From NCBI GenBank assembly GCA_049322715.1, contig JBMOQP010000011.1, forward strand, positions 1 to 64,000: a stretch of DNA of 64,000 nucleotides, written 5' to 3'. The notes beneath the pieces are model-generated. The model saw nothing but the letters and a program-made list of their open reading frames with translations, had not been told where the DNA came from and searched no databases. Every line of letters starts with the position of its first letter. Position 1 is the stretch's first letter. A program made the translations under genes and the position numbers. This document shows, piece after piece, positions 16,527 through 25,532 of the stretch. Origin of the DNA: Thiofaba sp049322715. GTDB lineage: Bacteria > Pseudomonadota > Gammaproteobacteria > Halothiobacillales > Halothiobacillaceae.

Positions 16527-18089
16527 ATGTCCGCCGCCCTCGATGCGCACCGCACCCTCGTCCGCGCCCTCCTCCAGCAATTCCAGGCCCGGGATCCGGC
16601 CGCGCGCCTGGTCGAGACGCACATCTCCTCGGTCATCCTGGCGGGAGACCGCGCCTGGAAGCTGAAGAAGCCGGTCGACTTCGGCTTCCTGAACTTCACT
16701 GACCTCAGCCAGCGCGTGCATTTCTGCCGCGAGGAGCTGCGCCTGAATCGCGCCCTCGGCGGCGGGCTGTACCTCGAGGTCGCGGAGATCCGCGGCACCC
16801 CCGACGCCCCGCGCATCAACGGCGAGGGCGATTTGCTCGAGGCGGCGGTGGTCATGCGCCGCTTCCCGGACGGCGCCCAGCTCGACGAGGTACTGACCCG
16901 CGAGGGCCTGCCGCTTGCGCGCATGGACGAGCTGGCCGACCGCATCGCCGCCTTCCATGCCGCCGCCCCCCGCGTCGAGATGGACAGCCCGCTGGGCGAG
17001 CCCGGAACCGTGTACGCGCCGATGGCGCAGAACTTCGAGCAGATCAAGCCGCTGCTCGACCCAAAGGATGCCGCACGCCATGAACAGCTCGAGCGCCTGC
17101 GCCTGTGGACCGAGGCAGCCTACGCGCGCCTTGCGCCCACCCTTGCCGCCCGCAAGGTGGACGGCTTCGTGCGCGAACTGCACGGCGACATGCACCTCGG
17201 CAACATGGCGCTGGTGGACGATGCCATCGTCATCTTCGACGCCATCGAGTTCAACGACAGCTTCCGCTGGATCGACGTGATGAGCGAGCTGGCCTTCCTG
17301 CTCATGGACCTGGAGGACCGCGGCCTGCCAGCCCACGCCCGCCGCCTGCTCAACCGCTACCTGGAGAACAGCGGCGATTACGCGGGCATCGGACTGCTGC
17401 GCTTCTACCAGGCCTACCGCGCCATGGTGCGCGCCAAGGTCGCCCTGCTCGGCGTCGCCTTCGGCGGCACGCCGGAACAGATCATGGATGCGCGCGCCCG
17501 TTATGCACGCTACGTCGACCTGGCCGAGCGCTACACCCACCCCGGCGCGCCGCGCATCCTCATCACCCATGGCTACTCCGGCAGCGGCAAGAGCCATGCC
17601 GCGCTGATCCTGGCCGAGAGCGCAGGCCTTATCCGCATCCGTTCCGATATCGAACGCCAGCGCCTCTTCCCGGAGCGCGGCGAAGACCGGCTCTTCGCCG
17701 GGCGCTACAGCCCCCAGGCCACCGAACAGACCTACGCTCGCCTGCTGGACCTGGCCGAAGGGGTGATGCTGGCCGGCTTCGGTGTCATCCTCGACGCCAC
17801 CTACATCAAGGCTGGTCCGCGCCAGGCGGCCCGCGCACTGGCCGAAAGGCTGAACGCGCCCTTCCACATCCTCGCCATGCACTGCCCCGAGGACACGCTG
17901 CGCCAGCGCCTGCTCGCCCGCGCCCGGTCCGGCGGCGACCCGTCCGAGGCCACGCTGGAGGTCCTGAACGCCCAGCAACAGGGTGCCGAGCCCCTGGACG
18001 ACGGGGAAAAGCGCCTTGCCCTCCCGATGCGCTGCGATGCGCCGGCGGAGGGGCAGATCGCGGAGCTGATGGCCATGCTGGGGGGTTGA
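16527..18089 (+). CDS. APH-like phosphotransferase fused to a P-loop kinase (AAA_33)
   Basis: A 520-residue two-domain protein. The N-terminal half has the aminoglycoside-phosphotransferase-like fold with VRELHGDMHLGNM (catalytic HGD-N) near residue 223 and a distal IFDAIEFND. The C-terminal half begins ILITHGYSGSGKSHAA, a Walker A near residue 355, with a DATY motif downstream. The fusion is seen in many proteobacteria as a conserved protein of unknown substrate. I chose the ATG at 16527, just inside the divergent promoter region with mrcB. An open frame extends far upstream but is antisense to mrcB and not coding. Confidence 0.82.
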   Translation: MSAALDAHRTLVRALLQQFQARDPAARLVETHISSVILAGDRAWKLKKPVDFGFLNFTDLSQRVHFCREELRLNRALGGGLYLEVAEIRGTPDAPRINGEGDLLEAAVVMRRFPDGAQLDEVLTREGLPLARMDELADRIAAFHAAAPRVEMDSPLGEPGTVYAPMAQNFEQIKPLLDPKDAARHEQLERLRLWTEAAYARLAPTLAARKVDGFVRELHGDMHLGNMALVDDAIVIFDAIEFNDSFRWIDVMSELAFLLMDLEDRGLPAHARRLLNRYLENSGDYAGIGLLRFYQAYRAMVRAKVALLGVAFGGTPEQIMDARARYARYVDLAERYTHPGAPRILITHGYSGSGKSHAALILAESAGLIRIRSDIERQRLFPERGEDRLFAGRYSPQATEQTYARLLDLAEGVMLAGFGVILDATYIKAGPRQAARALAERLNAPFHILAMHCPEDTLRQRLLARARSGGDPSEATLEVLNAQQQGAEPLDDGEKRLALPMRCDAPAEGQIAELMAMLGG

Positions 18090-18196
18090 ATTCCCACCTT
18101 CCCCATCCCATTTCTCGGAGTTACCCGGGGTTATACCGTAGGCCCGGGGCCCATGTCCGGCCATCCTGGGCCGGTCGGACGACTCTGGAGACTGCC

Positions 18197-18694
18197 ATGA
18201 ACGAGGTGGAGAGAAAATCCTTCCTAACCGAATTCAAGAACCAATGGGAGCGTATGGGGGCCTACGACAGGTTCGAGCAGATCATCGCCCTCGTACTCTC
18301 GGGCGTGATCGCCGTCGTCATCGTCATATCCCTCATCCAGCTCATCACCACGGTCTTCAGACTGCTCTTCCTCGAAGCCTTCAATCCGCTGGATCACGAG
18401 GTCTTCCAGGTCGTCTTCGGGATGATCATGACCCTGCTGATCGCGATGGAGTTTAGGCATTCCATCGTCAAGGTGGCCCTGCGCAAGGACAGCATCATCC
18501 AGGTCAAGACCGTGGTCCTGATCGCGCTGATCGCCCTCTCGCGCAAATTCATCATTCTCGACCAGGAAACCAGTCCGGCCAAGATCGCGGCACTTTCCGG
18601 AGCCGCGCTAGCCCTCGGGGTGGTGTACTGGTTACTGCGCGAACGGGACGACCGGCAGGCTGAAGTCGACGCCAGGAGAGCGGGATCGGCATAG
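18197..18694 (+). CDS. PsiE-like inner-membrane protein
   Basis: A 165-residue protein of the phosphate-starvation-inducible PsiE family, function unknown. It shows four hydrophobic segments, near residues 28-55, 70-92, 103-117 and 127-145. The conserved EFRHSIVKVALRKDSIIQV loop between the second and third is the family signature. The ATG at 18197 is used; upstream DNA is the gap behind the kinase gene. No Pho box was recognised. Confidence 0.75.
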   Translation: MNEVERKSFLTEFKNQWERMGAYDRFEQIIALVLSGVIAVVIVISLIQLITTVFRLLFLEAFNPLDHEVFQVVFGMIMTLLIAMEFRHSIVKVALRKDSIIQVKTVVLIALIALSRKFIILDQETSPAKIAALSGAALALGVVYWLLRERDDRQAEVDARRAGSA

Positions 18695-18705
18695 CCCCGT
18701 CCGGG

Positions 18706-19323
18706 CTAAGCGGGCCGACCCGTGGCCTGTTTCAGGCCCAAGGCCGCAAGGGCATCCCCGATCAGCTCGTGCGACGGCTCGATACCGTGCCTCTCGCGCA
18801 AGGCCTGCCCGATCTGTGCCACACTCGCGTCCAGCAGCCCTCCATCCTCGATCAGTTCCCCGAGGTCCTCGATCGCGGCCCAGGGATAGGTCACCCAGCG
18901 CCACTCGGTGATCTCCCGCGCGTAGTAGTCGGGCACGAACTTCGAGACGATCTTGTGCTGCAGGGCGCAGGTGCGCACCTCGAGCGGCACGCCCCGGCCC
19001 TTCAGGTGGTCGAGCATGGCGATGAAGCTGTCGCCGGTGTCGCTGACGTCGTCGACCACCAGGATGCGCCGGCCGTCGATGGAGACGTTCAGGGAATGCT
19101 TGACCCGCGCCTCCGGGGCCTTGTGGCGGGCACGGTAATGCTCGATGCGGACGCAGGCCATGTCCATGATGTCGAGGTAGTCGCACAGCACTCGGGCAGG
19201 CACCACGCCCCCGCGGGCGATGGCGACGATCATGTCGGGCCGGAAGCCCGATGCGCGGATGCGCAGGGCAAGATCGCGGGCGAGCCGGTGGAAGGACTCC
19301 CAGCTGACCAGTTCAACGTTCAT
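18706..19323 (-). CDS. Type I phosphoribosyltransferase
   Basis: A 205-residue phosphoribosyltransferase of the purine-salvage type. The PRPP-binding signature is ILVVDDVSDTGDSF near residue 97, and the earlier PPi loop is VAIARGGVVPAR near residue 33. Substrate specificity (xanthine, guanine or other) cannot be fixed; it is longer than Gpt. The ATG at 19323 (MNVELVSW) was chosen because upstream in-frame codons overlap the start of the divergent DUF504 gene. Confidence 0.82.
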   Translation of the reverse strand: MNVELVSWESFHRLARDLALRIRASGFRPDMIVAIARGGVVPARVLCDYLDIMDMACVRIEHYRARHKAPEARVKHSLNVSIDGRRILVVDDVSDTGDSFIAMLDHLKGRGVPLEVRTCALQHKIVSKFVPDYYAREITEWRWVTYPWAAIEDLGELIEDGGLLDASVAQIGQALRERHGIEPSHELIGDALAALGLKQATGRPA

Positions 19324-19354
19324 GGGATGATTTCTCCGCGACGGGAGGTGAGCG

Positions 19355-19639
19355 ATGATGCCGATCCACGAGCTGCTGAACCGGATCCACTGGGACAAGG
19401 CCTTCGGCTCGGCCCGTTTCCGGCTGGGCTACATCGACCGTCTGGCCGGTGGCATGGTCCACGGCGAGCTGCGCGAGCCGTATCGAAGCGAAGGCGAGCA
19501 TTTTTCCGTGATCCTGTGGGACGAAAAAGGGGAACCCCACGAGGTTCCCCTGCATCGCATCCGGGAGGTCTGGCGGGATGGAAAGCTGATCTGGCAGCGC
19601 CCGTGGCAACCGGGGTCGGCCCCCATCGCGCCGACCTGA
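19355..19639 (+). CDS. DUF504 (UPF0248) protein
   Basis: A 94-residue protein. The pattern PIHELLNRIHWD at the start and EVPLHRIREVWRDGKLIWQR near the end match the DUF504 family, which is common in archaea and scattered in bacteria and often linked to RNA metabolism genes. GGGAGGTG precedes two ATG codons (19355 and 19358). It ends 7 nt before the end of the convergent HPF-like gene, with little room for a terminator. Confidence 0.8.
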   Translation: MMPIHELLNRIHWDKAFGSARFRLGYIDRLAGGMVHGELREPYRSEGEHFSVILWDEKGEPHEVPLHRIREVWRDGKLIWQRPWQPGSAPIAPT

Positions 19640-19645
19640 GGCGGC

Positions 19646-20206
19646 TTATTCGCCGATGTGGTGCTTGCCGATCACGTGCACGGTGGTCGCCTTCGGCCCC
19701 TTCTCGCCCTCTTCCTCGGCGAAGCGCACCTCGGCGCCCTTCTCCAGGTCCTCGAACTCCTCGTTCAGCAGGCTGTTGGGGTGGAAATAGATCTCGCGCC
19801 CGTCCGGGGTGAGGATGGTGCCGTGGTCGGGGGTGATCTCGATCACGCGGCCATGAGCGGGCATCTCATGCGCCTTCACCTCGCCCCTCATCTTTCCCAC
19901 ATAGGCGTCCAGCTGCCGCTGGGCGGCCACGAAGGCATCGCGGATGGAGACATAGATATCTTCATGTTCATGCTTGTCGTGGTTGTCGCGGCTGACCACG
20001 ATCTCGTGACCCGGGATGGTGATGTTGATGCTCACCTCGTAGAGCTTGCCCTTGTGGTGGTGCTTGTGCGGCGCCTCGACGATCACGCGGCAGCTGGTGA
20101 TGCGGTCGAAGTAACGCTCAAGCTTCTGCGCCTTTTCGCGGATGGCGGCTTCAATGGCTTCTGAAGGCGGGATATCGCGAAAGGTGATTTGCAGGGGAAG
20201 CTGCAT
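19646..20206 (-). CDS. HPF/RaiA-type ribosome-associated protein with C-terminal cold-shock-like domain
   Basis: A 186-residue protein. Residues 1-105 resemble the hibernation promoting factor fold (LERYFDRITSCRVIVE, then a histidine-rich HKHHHKGK hairpin). Residues 125-186 look like a cold-shock/S1-like beta barrel (HGRVIEITPDHGTILTPDG, EVRFAEEEGEKGPKATTV). This fusion is known in proteobacteria and suggests binding to the ribosome and RNA in stress. The ATG at 20206 (MQLPLQ) has GAGGAGAC just upstream. It is divergent from archease. Confidence 0.8.
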   Translation of the reverse strand: MQLPLQITFRDIPPSEAIEAAIREKAQKLERYFDRITSCRVIVEAPHKHHHKGKLYEVSINITIPGHEIVVSRDNHDKHEHEDIYVSIRDAFVAAQRQLDAYVGKMRGEVKAHEMPAHGRVIEITPDHGTILTPDGREIYFHPNSLLNEEFEDLEKGAEVRFAEEEGEKGPKATTVHVIGKHHIGE

Positions 20207-20361
20207 GGTCGTCTCCTCGTCATGCCCGATGTCCGGGCGAAGCCTTTGATGAATCCTTGATTGAATTAATAGCACCGGGCACGGCGGAAGCCAAGTTCGG
20301 TTGCCGCCTTGCGCCTTGTCATCCGTAAGCCATACTCGGGAAGAGCCATGCTGGAGTCGAG

Positions 20362-20784
20362 ATGGATACGCGCGGACACTGGCAACATTTCGAGCATGTC
20401 GCCGACATCGGCGTGCGCGGCCTGGGGCCGACGGCGGCCGAGGCCTTTGCCCAGGCGGCGCTCGCGCTGACCGCGCTGGTCGTCGATCCGGCGGCGGTCG
20501 AATCCCGGGAGAGCGTGACGGTCGATCTCGAGGGGGCAGACCTCGACTACCTCTTCTACGACTGGATCAACGCTCTGGTCTACGCCATGGCCACCCGCCG
20601 CATGCTGTTCAGCCGCTTCGAGGTCGCGCTCACGCCGGGCAGGCTACATGCCACGGCCTGGGGCGAGCCGCTGGACCGGGCGCGGCACCAGCCGGTGGTG
20701 GAGGTGAAGGGAGCCACCCTGACCGAACTCGCGGTACGCGAGGAGGACGGGCAATGGCTCGCTCAGTGCGTGGTGGATGTCTAA
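20362..20784 (+). CDS. Archease, activator of RtcB RNA ligase
   Basis: Archease accelerates the guanylylation and turnover of RtcB. The 140-residue product starts with WQHFEHVADIGVRGLG, the family's N-terminal motif with the metal-binding aspartate, and has LDYLFYDWINALVYAM mid-protein and a C-terminal CVVDV. The pairing with rtcB 254 nt downstream on the same strand is the common bacterial arrangement, here interrupted by repeat copy C. Confidence 0.92.
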   Translation: MDTRGHWQHFEHVADIGVRGLGPTAAEAFAQAALALTALVVDPAAVESRESVTVDLEGADLDYLFYDWINALVYAMATRRMLFSRFEVALTPGRLHATAWGEPLDRARHQPVVEVKGATLTELAVREEDGQWLAQCVVDV

Positions 20785-20791
20785 GCAAATG

Positions 20792-21003
20792 CTGAAAAAA
20801 TCCATCCATGGATTTTTTCAGCTCGGCTGATCCCTCCTCTCAGGCTCTTCCGGCATCCCTGCCGGAAGGCCCTTTGGGCTTCAGCCTTCGAGAGCGTCGC
20901 GGCACATGTCCGCGACGGCCTCCGCGAATCAAGGACTCACGCCCTTGTTCGCGTTGGGGCGTCCTGCCCCAAACGGGAAACGCTGAATTTTTCAGCGCTT
21001 CCC
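20792..21003 (+). repeat. Dispersed hairpin repeat, copy C (full length)
   Basis: It separates archease and rtcB and starts 8 nt after the archease stop. Modules: an A/T-rich 12-bp hairpin at 20792-20821 (loop ATCCAT); the CCCTCCTCTC box; a stem CTTCCGGC/GCCGGAAG with loop ATCCCT; a stem CGTCGCGG/CCGCGACG that replaces the CACCGCGAA/TTCGCGGTG stem of copy D by paired changes; the GCGAATCAAGG segment; TTGGGGC/GCCCCAA at 20954-20972 with loop GTCCT; and a final GGGAAACGCTGA stem with one A-C mismatch. Confidence 0.9.
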
Positions 21004-21038
21004 TGACGGTTTCGGATCACGGCTTGTCGGGAGGGGTC

Positions 21039-22469
21039 ATGGACATCGGCAAATTCGAGAAGGTGGACAACTACACCTGGCGCATCCCGCAGACGGGGGC
21101 CATGCGCGTGCCCGGCGTCATCTATGCCAGCGAGGCCTTGATCCGCGCCATGGACGACAAGGTGCACGAGCAGCTGTCCAACGTCGCCACCCTGCCCGGC
21201 ATCGTCGAGGCGGCCTATGCCATGCCGGACGCCCACTGGGGCTACGGCTTCCCGATCGGCGGGGTAGCGGCCTTCGACCCCGAGCAGGGCGGCATCATCT
21301 CCGCCGGTGGGGTCGGCTTCGACATCTCCTGCGGGGTGCGCACCCTGCACACCGGCCTGACCCCGCAGGACATCCGTGCGCGCCAGAAGGACCTGGCCGA
21401 CGCCCTGTTCTACCGCATCCCGGCCGGTCTCGGCAGTACCGGCGCCATCCACCTGAACGATGCCGAGATGGACGCCATGCTGCGCGGCGGCGCGCGCTGG
21501 GCGCTGGACCGGGGGTACGGCGTGCCTGAGGACCTCGCCCACATCGAAGAGAACGGCCAGATGTCCGGCGCCGACCCCGAACAAGTCTCGGCGCTGGCCA
21601 AGAAGCGCCAGCGCGACGAGATGGGCACCCTCGGTTCCGGCAACCACTACCTCGAGGTGCAGCACGTCACCGAGATCTACGACGAGACACTGGCCGCCGC
21701 CTTCGGCATCCGGCCGGACGACATCAAGGTCAGCATCCACTGCGGATCGCGTGGTCTGGGCCACCAGATCGGCACCGAATTCCTCAAGAGCATGGCCCTT
21801 GCCGCCCAGGGCTACGGCATCGTGCTGCCGGACCGCGAACTCGCCTGCGCACCGATCAAGTCGGATGTCGGCCAGCGCTACCTAGGCGCCATGCGCGCGG
21901 GCATCAACTGCGCGCTCGCCAACCGCCAGATCCTCACCCACCTGGCGCGCGGCGTGTTCGCCGACCTTTTCCCGGGATCCAGGCTCGATCTGCTGTACGA
22001 CGTCTCGCACAACACCTGCAAGCTGGAGGAGCATACGGTCAGCGGCCAGAAGCGCATGCTGCACGTCCACCGCAAGGGCGCCACGCGCGCCTTCGGCCCG
22101 GGCCACCCCAGCCTGCCCGCCCCCCTGCGCCCGCACGGCCAGCCGGTGTTGATCGGCGGAACCATGGGCACCGCGTCCTACATCCTCGCCGGCACCGAGG
22201 AAGGCATGCGCAAAGCCTGGGGCTCGGCCTGCCACGGCGCGGGGCGCAGCATGAGCCGGCACCAGGCGACCCACGAGTTCCGAGGCCGCCAAGTCGAGGA
22301 CGAGCTCGCCGCGCGCGGCATCCTGGTGCGCAGCCCCTCCCTGCGCGGCGTGGCCGAGGAGGCCCCGGGCGCCTACAAGGACGTCACGGACGTGGTCTGG
22401 GCAGCCCATCACGCCGGCCTTGCACGCATGGTGTGCAAGGTTGAGCCGATGATCGTGATCAAGGGCTGA
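21039..22469 (+). CDS. rtcB: RNA-splicing ligase RtcB
   Basis: RtcB joins RNA 2',3'-cyclic phosphate or 3'-phosphate ends to 5'-OH ends using GTP and Mn2+. The 476-residue protein carries the metal ligands in VGFDISCGVR, GSGNHYLEVQ and HCGSRGLGHQ. The guanylylated histidine lies in the HGAGRSMSR motif near residue 403. GTMGTASYIL completes the GTP site. The ATG at 21039 follows GGGAGGGG. It is preceded by archease and followed 4 nt later by nrdJ. Confidence 0.96.
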   Translation: MDIGKFEKVDNYTWRIPQTGAMRVPGVIYASEALIRAMDDKVHEQLSNVATLPGIVEAAYAMPDAHWGYGFPIGGVAAFDPEQGGIISAGGVGFDISCGVRTLHTGLTPQDIRARQKDLADALFYRIPAGLGSTGAIHLNDAEMDAMLRGGARWALDRGYGVPEDLAHIEENGQMSGADPEQVSALAKKRQRDEMGTLGSGNHYLEVQHVTEIYDETLAAAFGIRPDDIKVSIHCGSRGLGHQIGTEFLKSMALAAQGYGIVLPDRELACAPIKSDVGQRYLGAMRAGINCALANRQILTHLARGVFADLFPGSRLDLLYDVSHNTCKLEEHTVSGQKRMLHVHRKGATRAFGPGHPSLPAPLRPHGQPVLIGGTMGTASYILAGTEEGMRKAWGSACHGAGRSMSRHQATHEFRGRQVEDELAARGILVRSPSLRGVAEEAPGAYKDVTDVVWAAHHAGLARMVCKVEPMIVIKG

Positions 22470-22473
22470 GGGC

Positions 22474-24258
22474 ATGGACGACCTGGCCCGAACCCTGTGG
22501 GAAGTGAAATACCGCCAGGCCGGCGAGAGCTCGATCGAAGACAGCTGGAACCGGGTGGCGACCGCCCTCGCAAGCTGCGAGGCGCACGACCGGGACGGCT
22601 GGGCGGCGCGTTTCCAGGCCATCCTGGCGGACTACCGCTTCCTGCCCGGCGGCCGCATCCTGGCCGGGGCCGGCACGGCACGCCGGGTCACGCTGTTCAA
22701 CTGCTTCGTCATGGGCGTGATCGAGGATTCCATGGACGGCATCTTCCAGGCCCTGAAGGAAGGCGCGCTGACCATGCAGCAGGGCGGTGGCGTGGGCTAC
22801 GATTTCTCAACCCTGCGCCCGGCCGGAAGCCAGACGCGCAGCGCGGCCGGCATCGCCACCGGCCCGCTCTCCTTCATGCATGTCTGGGACAGCATGTGCG
22901 CCACCGTGCTCTCGCAGGGCGCCCGGCGCGGGGCGATGATCGCCACCCTGCGCTGCGACCACCCGGATATCGAGGCCTTCATCGACGCCAAGCGCGAAGC
23001 GGGCGTCTTGCGTCACTTCAACCTCTCCGTGCAGGTTAGCGACGACTTCCTGCGCGCGGTGGAGGCGGACTCGGACTGGGCGTTGGTGTTCCCGGCGGAC
23101 CAGCTCGCCGATGGCCCCGGCGAGACCATCCTGCGCCGCTGGACCGGGAGCCTCGGTCCCGTCCCCTGTCGCGTGCTCAAGCGGGTTCCAGCCCGCGCCC
23201 TGTGGCACCGCCTCATGCGCGCCGCCTATGACACCGCCGAGCCCGGCGTGCTGTTCATCGACCGGATCAACACCCTCAACAACCTCGGCTGGCGCGAGCA
23301 GATCAGTGCCACCAACCCCTGCGGCGAGGTGCCGCTCCCCCCATACGGGGCCTGCGACCTCGGTTCGCTCAACCTCACCCGATTCGTGCGCAAGCCCTTC
23401 ACCGAACGGGCCCATCTCGACCTGGACGAGCTTGCGCGGGTGACGCAGGTAGCGGTGCGCATGCTCGACAACGTCATTGACCTATCCCGCTATCCCCTCG
23501 AAGCACAGCGCGAACAGGCCCGGGGCAGCCGCCGCATCGGCCTCGGCATCACCGGCCTCGGTTCGGCCCTGGTCATGCTCGGCCTTCGCTATGACAGCGA
23601 GGCCGGCCGCCAGCACGCGGCCGTCGCCATGCAAACGGTGCGCGATGCCGCCTACCGCGCATCGAGCGAGCTCGCACGCGAGAAGGGGCCCTTCCCCTTC
23701 TTCGGACGCGCGGCCTATCTCGCCCGCCCCTTCATCCTCGGCCTGCCGGAGGACGTATGGGACGGGATTGCCGCCCACGGCCTGCGCAACAGCCACCTGC
23801 TCGCCATCGCCCCGGCCGGAAGCATCAGCCTGCTGGCCGGCAATGTCTCGAGCGGGCTGGAGCCGGTCTACGCCGAGAAGGCCGAGCGCGAGGTGCGCGT
23901 GGGACCGGGTGAGACCCGCCGCTTCGCGGTGACGGACGACGCCCTGATCCGCTGGCGCGAATTCGGCCATGAGGGCCTGCCGCCAGCCTTTGTCACGGCC
24001 CCGTCCATCGACCCGCAGGATCACCTGCGCATGCAGGCCGCGCTGCAGCCCTTCGTCGACCACTCGATCTCCAAGACCATCAACGTCACGGAAGACTTCC
24101 CCTTCGAGGCCTTCGCCCGCCTGTACGAAGAGGCCAATGCGCTGGGCCTCAAGGGCTGCACCGTCTACCGTCCCAATCCGCTGCGCGGCGCCGTGCTGAC
24201 CCCGGTGCAAACGGAGGATGACCTGCCTCAGCGCTGCGACGTGTGCGTAACGGCGTGA
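22474..24258 (+). CDS. nrdJ: Adenosylcobalamin-dependent (class II) ribonucleotide reductase
   Basis: It makes deoxyribonucleotides with a cobalamin-generated radical, with or without oxygen. The 594-residue protein has the first redox cysteine in LFNCFVMG near residue 76, the active-site NPCGEVPLPPYGACDLGS near residue 282, and a C-terminal CDVC pair for re-reduction. The radical glutamate is in NPCGE. There is no room for an N-terminal ATP-cone. It follows rtcB by 4 nt and overlaps the next gene, so all three are probably one transcript. Confidence 0.93.
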   Translation: MDDLARTLWEVKYRQAGESSIEDSWNRVATALASCEAHDRDGWAARFQAILADYRFLPGGRILAGAGTARRVTLFNCFVMGVIEDSMDGIFQALKEGALTMQQGGGVGYDFSTLRPAGSQTRSAAGIATGPLSFMHVWDSMCATVLSQGARRGAMIATLRCDHPDIEAFIDAKREAGVLRHFNLSVQVSDDFLRAVEADSDWALVFPADQLADGPGETILRRWTGSLGPVPCRVLKRVPARALWHRLMRAAYDTAEPGVLFIDRINTLNNLGWREQISATNPCGEVPLPPYGACDLGSLNLTRFVRKPFTERAHLDLDELARVTQVAVRMLDNVIDLSRYPLEAQREQARGSRRIGLGITGLGSALVMLGLRYDSEAGRQHAAVAMQTVRDAAYRASSELAREKGPFPFFGRAAYLARPFILGLPEDVWDGIAAHGLRNSHLLAIAPAGSISLLAGNVSSGLEPVYAEKAEREVRVGPGETRRFAVTDDALIRWREFGHEGLPPAFVTAPSIDPQDHLRMQAALQPFVDHSISKTINVTEDFPFEAFARLYEEANALGLKGCTVYRPNPLRGAVLTPVQTEDDLPQRCDVCVTA

Positions 24259-25253
24259 AGCCCCTGTTCCAGACCCATCTGGTCAACGGACATTTCGGCG
24301 ACCCGGTGGTCTACGTCGACTTCCTGTTCGACCGCCGCGCCCTGCTGTTCGATCTGGGCACGATCCGCAACCTGCCGCCGCGCAAGATCATGCGGCTGAC
24401 GGACATCTTCGTCAGCCACACCCACATGGACCACTTCAACGACTTCGACTGGCTGGTGCGCCTCTGCCTGGGCCGGCCGGTCACCCTGCGCCTTTACGGG
24501 CCGGAAGGCTTCATCGACCGGGTGGAGCACCGCCTGCGCGGCTACACCTGGAACCTCGCCGCGGGCTACGCGGAAAGCCTGGACCTCGTCGTGACCGAGC
24601 TGCACACGGACGAGCGGGGACACGCGGCCCGCTTCGAGTGCCGGCACAACTTCACCCGGGAGGCCGAGAACGCGATCGACCTGCCCGGGAACGTGCTGCT
24701 TCAGGCCCCGGGGTTCCGCGTGCGTGCCACCATCCTCGACCATGGCATCCCCTGCCTCGCCTTCGCCCTCGAGGAGCAGCGCCACATCAGCGTGCGCAAG
24801 AACCGCCTGGCCGAGATGGGCCTCGCCACCGGCCCGTGGCTCAAGGGCCTGAAGCAGGCGGTGCTGCAGGACGCGCCGGACGACACGCCCATCGTCCTCG
24901 ACGACGGGAGTGTCATGCCGCTCGGCGAGCTGCGCGACGCCATCATCGACGTGACCCCCGGCTACAAGACCGCCTACGTGGTGGACAGCGCCTACACGCC
25001 GGAAAACCGCACGCGCATCATCGACCTCGCCCGTGACGCGGACGAGCTGTACATCGAATCCGCCTTCACCGCCGCCGATGCCGGCCACGCGGCGAACAAG
25101 CACCACCTGACCGGGGTGCAGGCCGGGCAACTCGGCCGCGAGGCGGAGGTGAAGCGCCTGTGCCCCGTCCACTGCTCGCCGCGCTACCAGGACCAGGGGG
25201 GAGACCCGGTGGGCGAGGCCCTGCGGGCGTTTGCGGGGGAGCGGGAGGGTTGA
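24255..25253 (+). CDS. Metallo-beta-lactamase fold hydrolase, RNase Z-like
   Basis: A 332-residue metallo-hydrolase resembling tRNase Z. The metal motif is SHTHMDHFNDF near residue 54, with a distal DSAYT and a late HLTGVQAGQLGREA element. A GTG start at 24255 overlaps the nrdJ stop (GTGA); another GTG at 24243 is possible. If it is a true RNase Z it would trim tRNA 3' ends. Both tRNAs in this window have CCA encoded, so such an activity may have other RNA targets. Its place after rtcB favours an RNA-processing role. Confidence 0.75.
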   Translation: MKPLFQTHLVNGHFGDPVVYVDFLFDRRALLFDLGTIRNLPPRKIMRLTDIFVSHTHMDHFNDFDWLVRLCLGRPVTLRLYGPEGFIDRVEHRLRGYTWNLAAGYAESLDLVVTELHTDERGHAARFECRHNFTREAENAIDLPGNVLLQAPGFRVRATILDHGIPCLAFALEEQRHISVRKNRLAEMGLATGPWLKGLKQAVLQDAPDDTPIVLDDGSVMPLGELRDAIIDVTPGYKTAYVVDSAYTPENRTRIIDLARDADELYIESAFTAADAGHAANKHHLTGVQAGQLGREAEVKRLCPVHCSPRYQDQGGDPVGEALRAFAGEREG

Positions 25254-25259
25254 TGGCGC

Positions 25260-25286
25260 GTTTGCGAAAGGAAGATTTTCCGGACA
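25260..25286 (+). repeat. Left inverted repeat bounding the phage remnant
   Basis: A 27-nt segment beginning GTTTGCGAAAGG and ending TTCCGGACA. Its reverse complement occurs at 26912-26938 with a single A/G difference. The pair brackets about 1.65 kb that contains the phage genes. It sits 7 nt after the RNase Z-like gene. Confidence 0.85.
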
Positions 25287-25532
25287 ATTCAACGCTGGCC
25301 GAAGGGCCTGTTTCCCCTTGGGGTCGCCATGGACGGGGTTGTGGAGACCGGGTGAAAGGGCCATGGATGGCCCTTTCAGTCCCGCCACGACAGGATGTCG
25401 CGTCGGGACGGCCCGGTCGGAGCGGCCCCGGCCATGGCTTGCCCGAAGGGCGACCCCGCGGGGGTGCCCTTTCTTTGGTGCCGATCGATGGGCAAGCAAA
25501 GAAAAGAAAGGCATTCTCACGAGACCGCCAAT
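25287..25532. other. Non-coding repeat-derived DNA left of the phage genes
   Basis: No convincing gene is present. It holds a perfect 10-bp hairpin at 25353-25378 (TGAAAGGGCC arm, loop ATGGAT), with the same NNGGAT loop style as the dispersed repeats. A CTTTCTTTGG segment around 25472 and an AAGCAAAGAAAAGAAAGG segment around 25494 look like a degenerate palindrome of a type common between proteobacterial genes. Confidence 0.6.
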
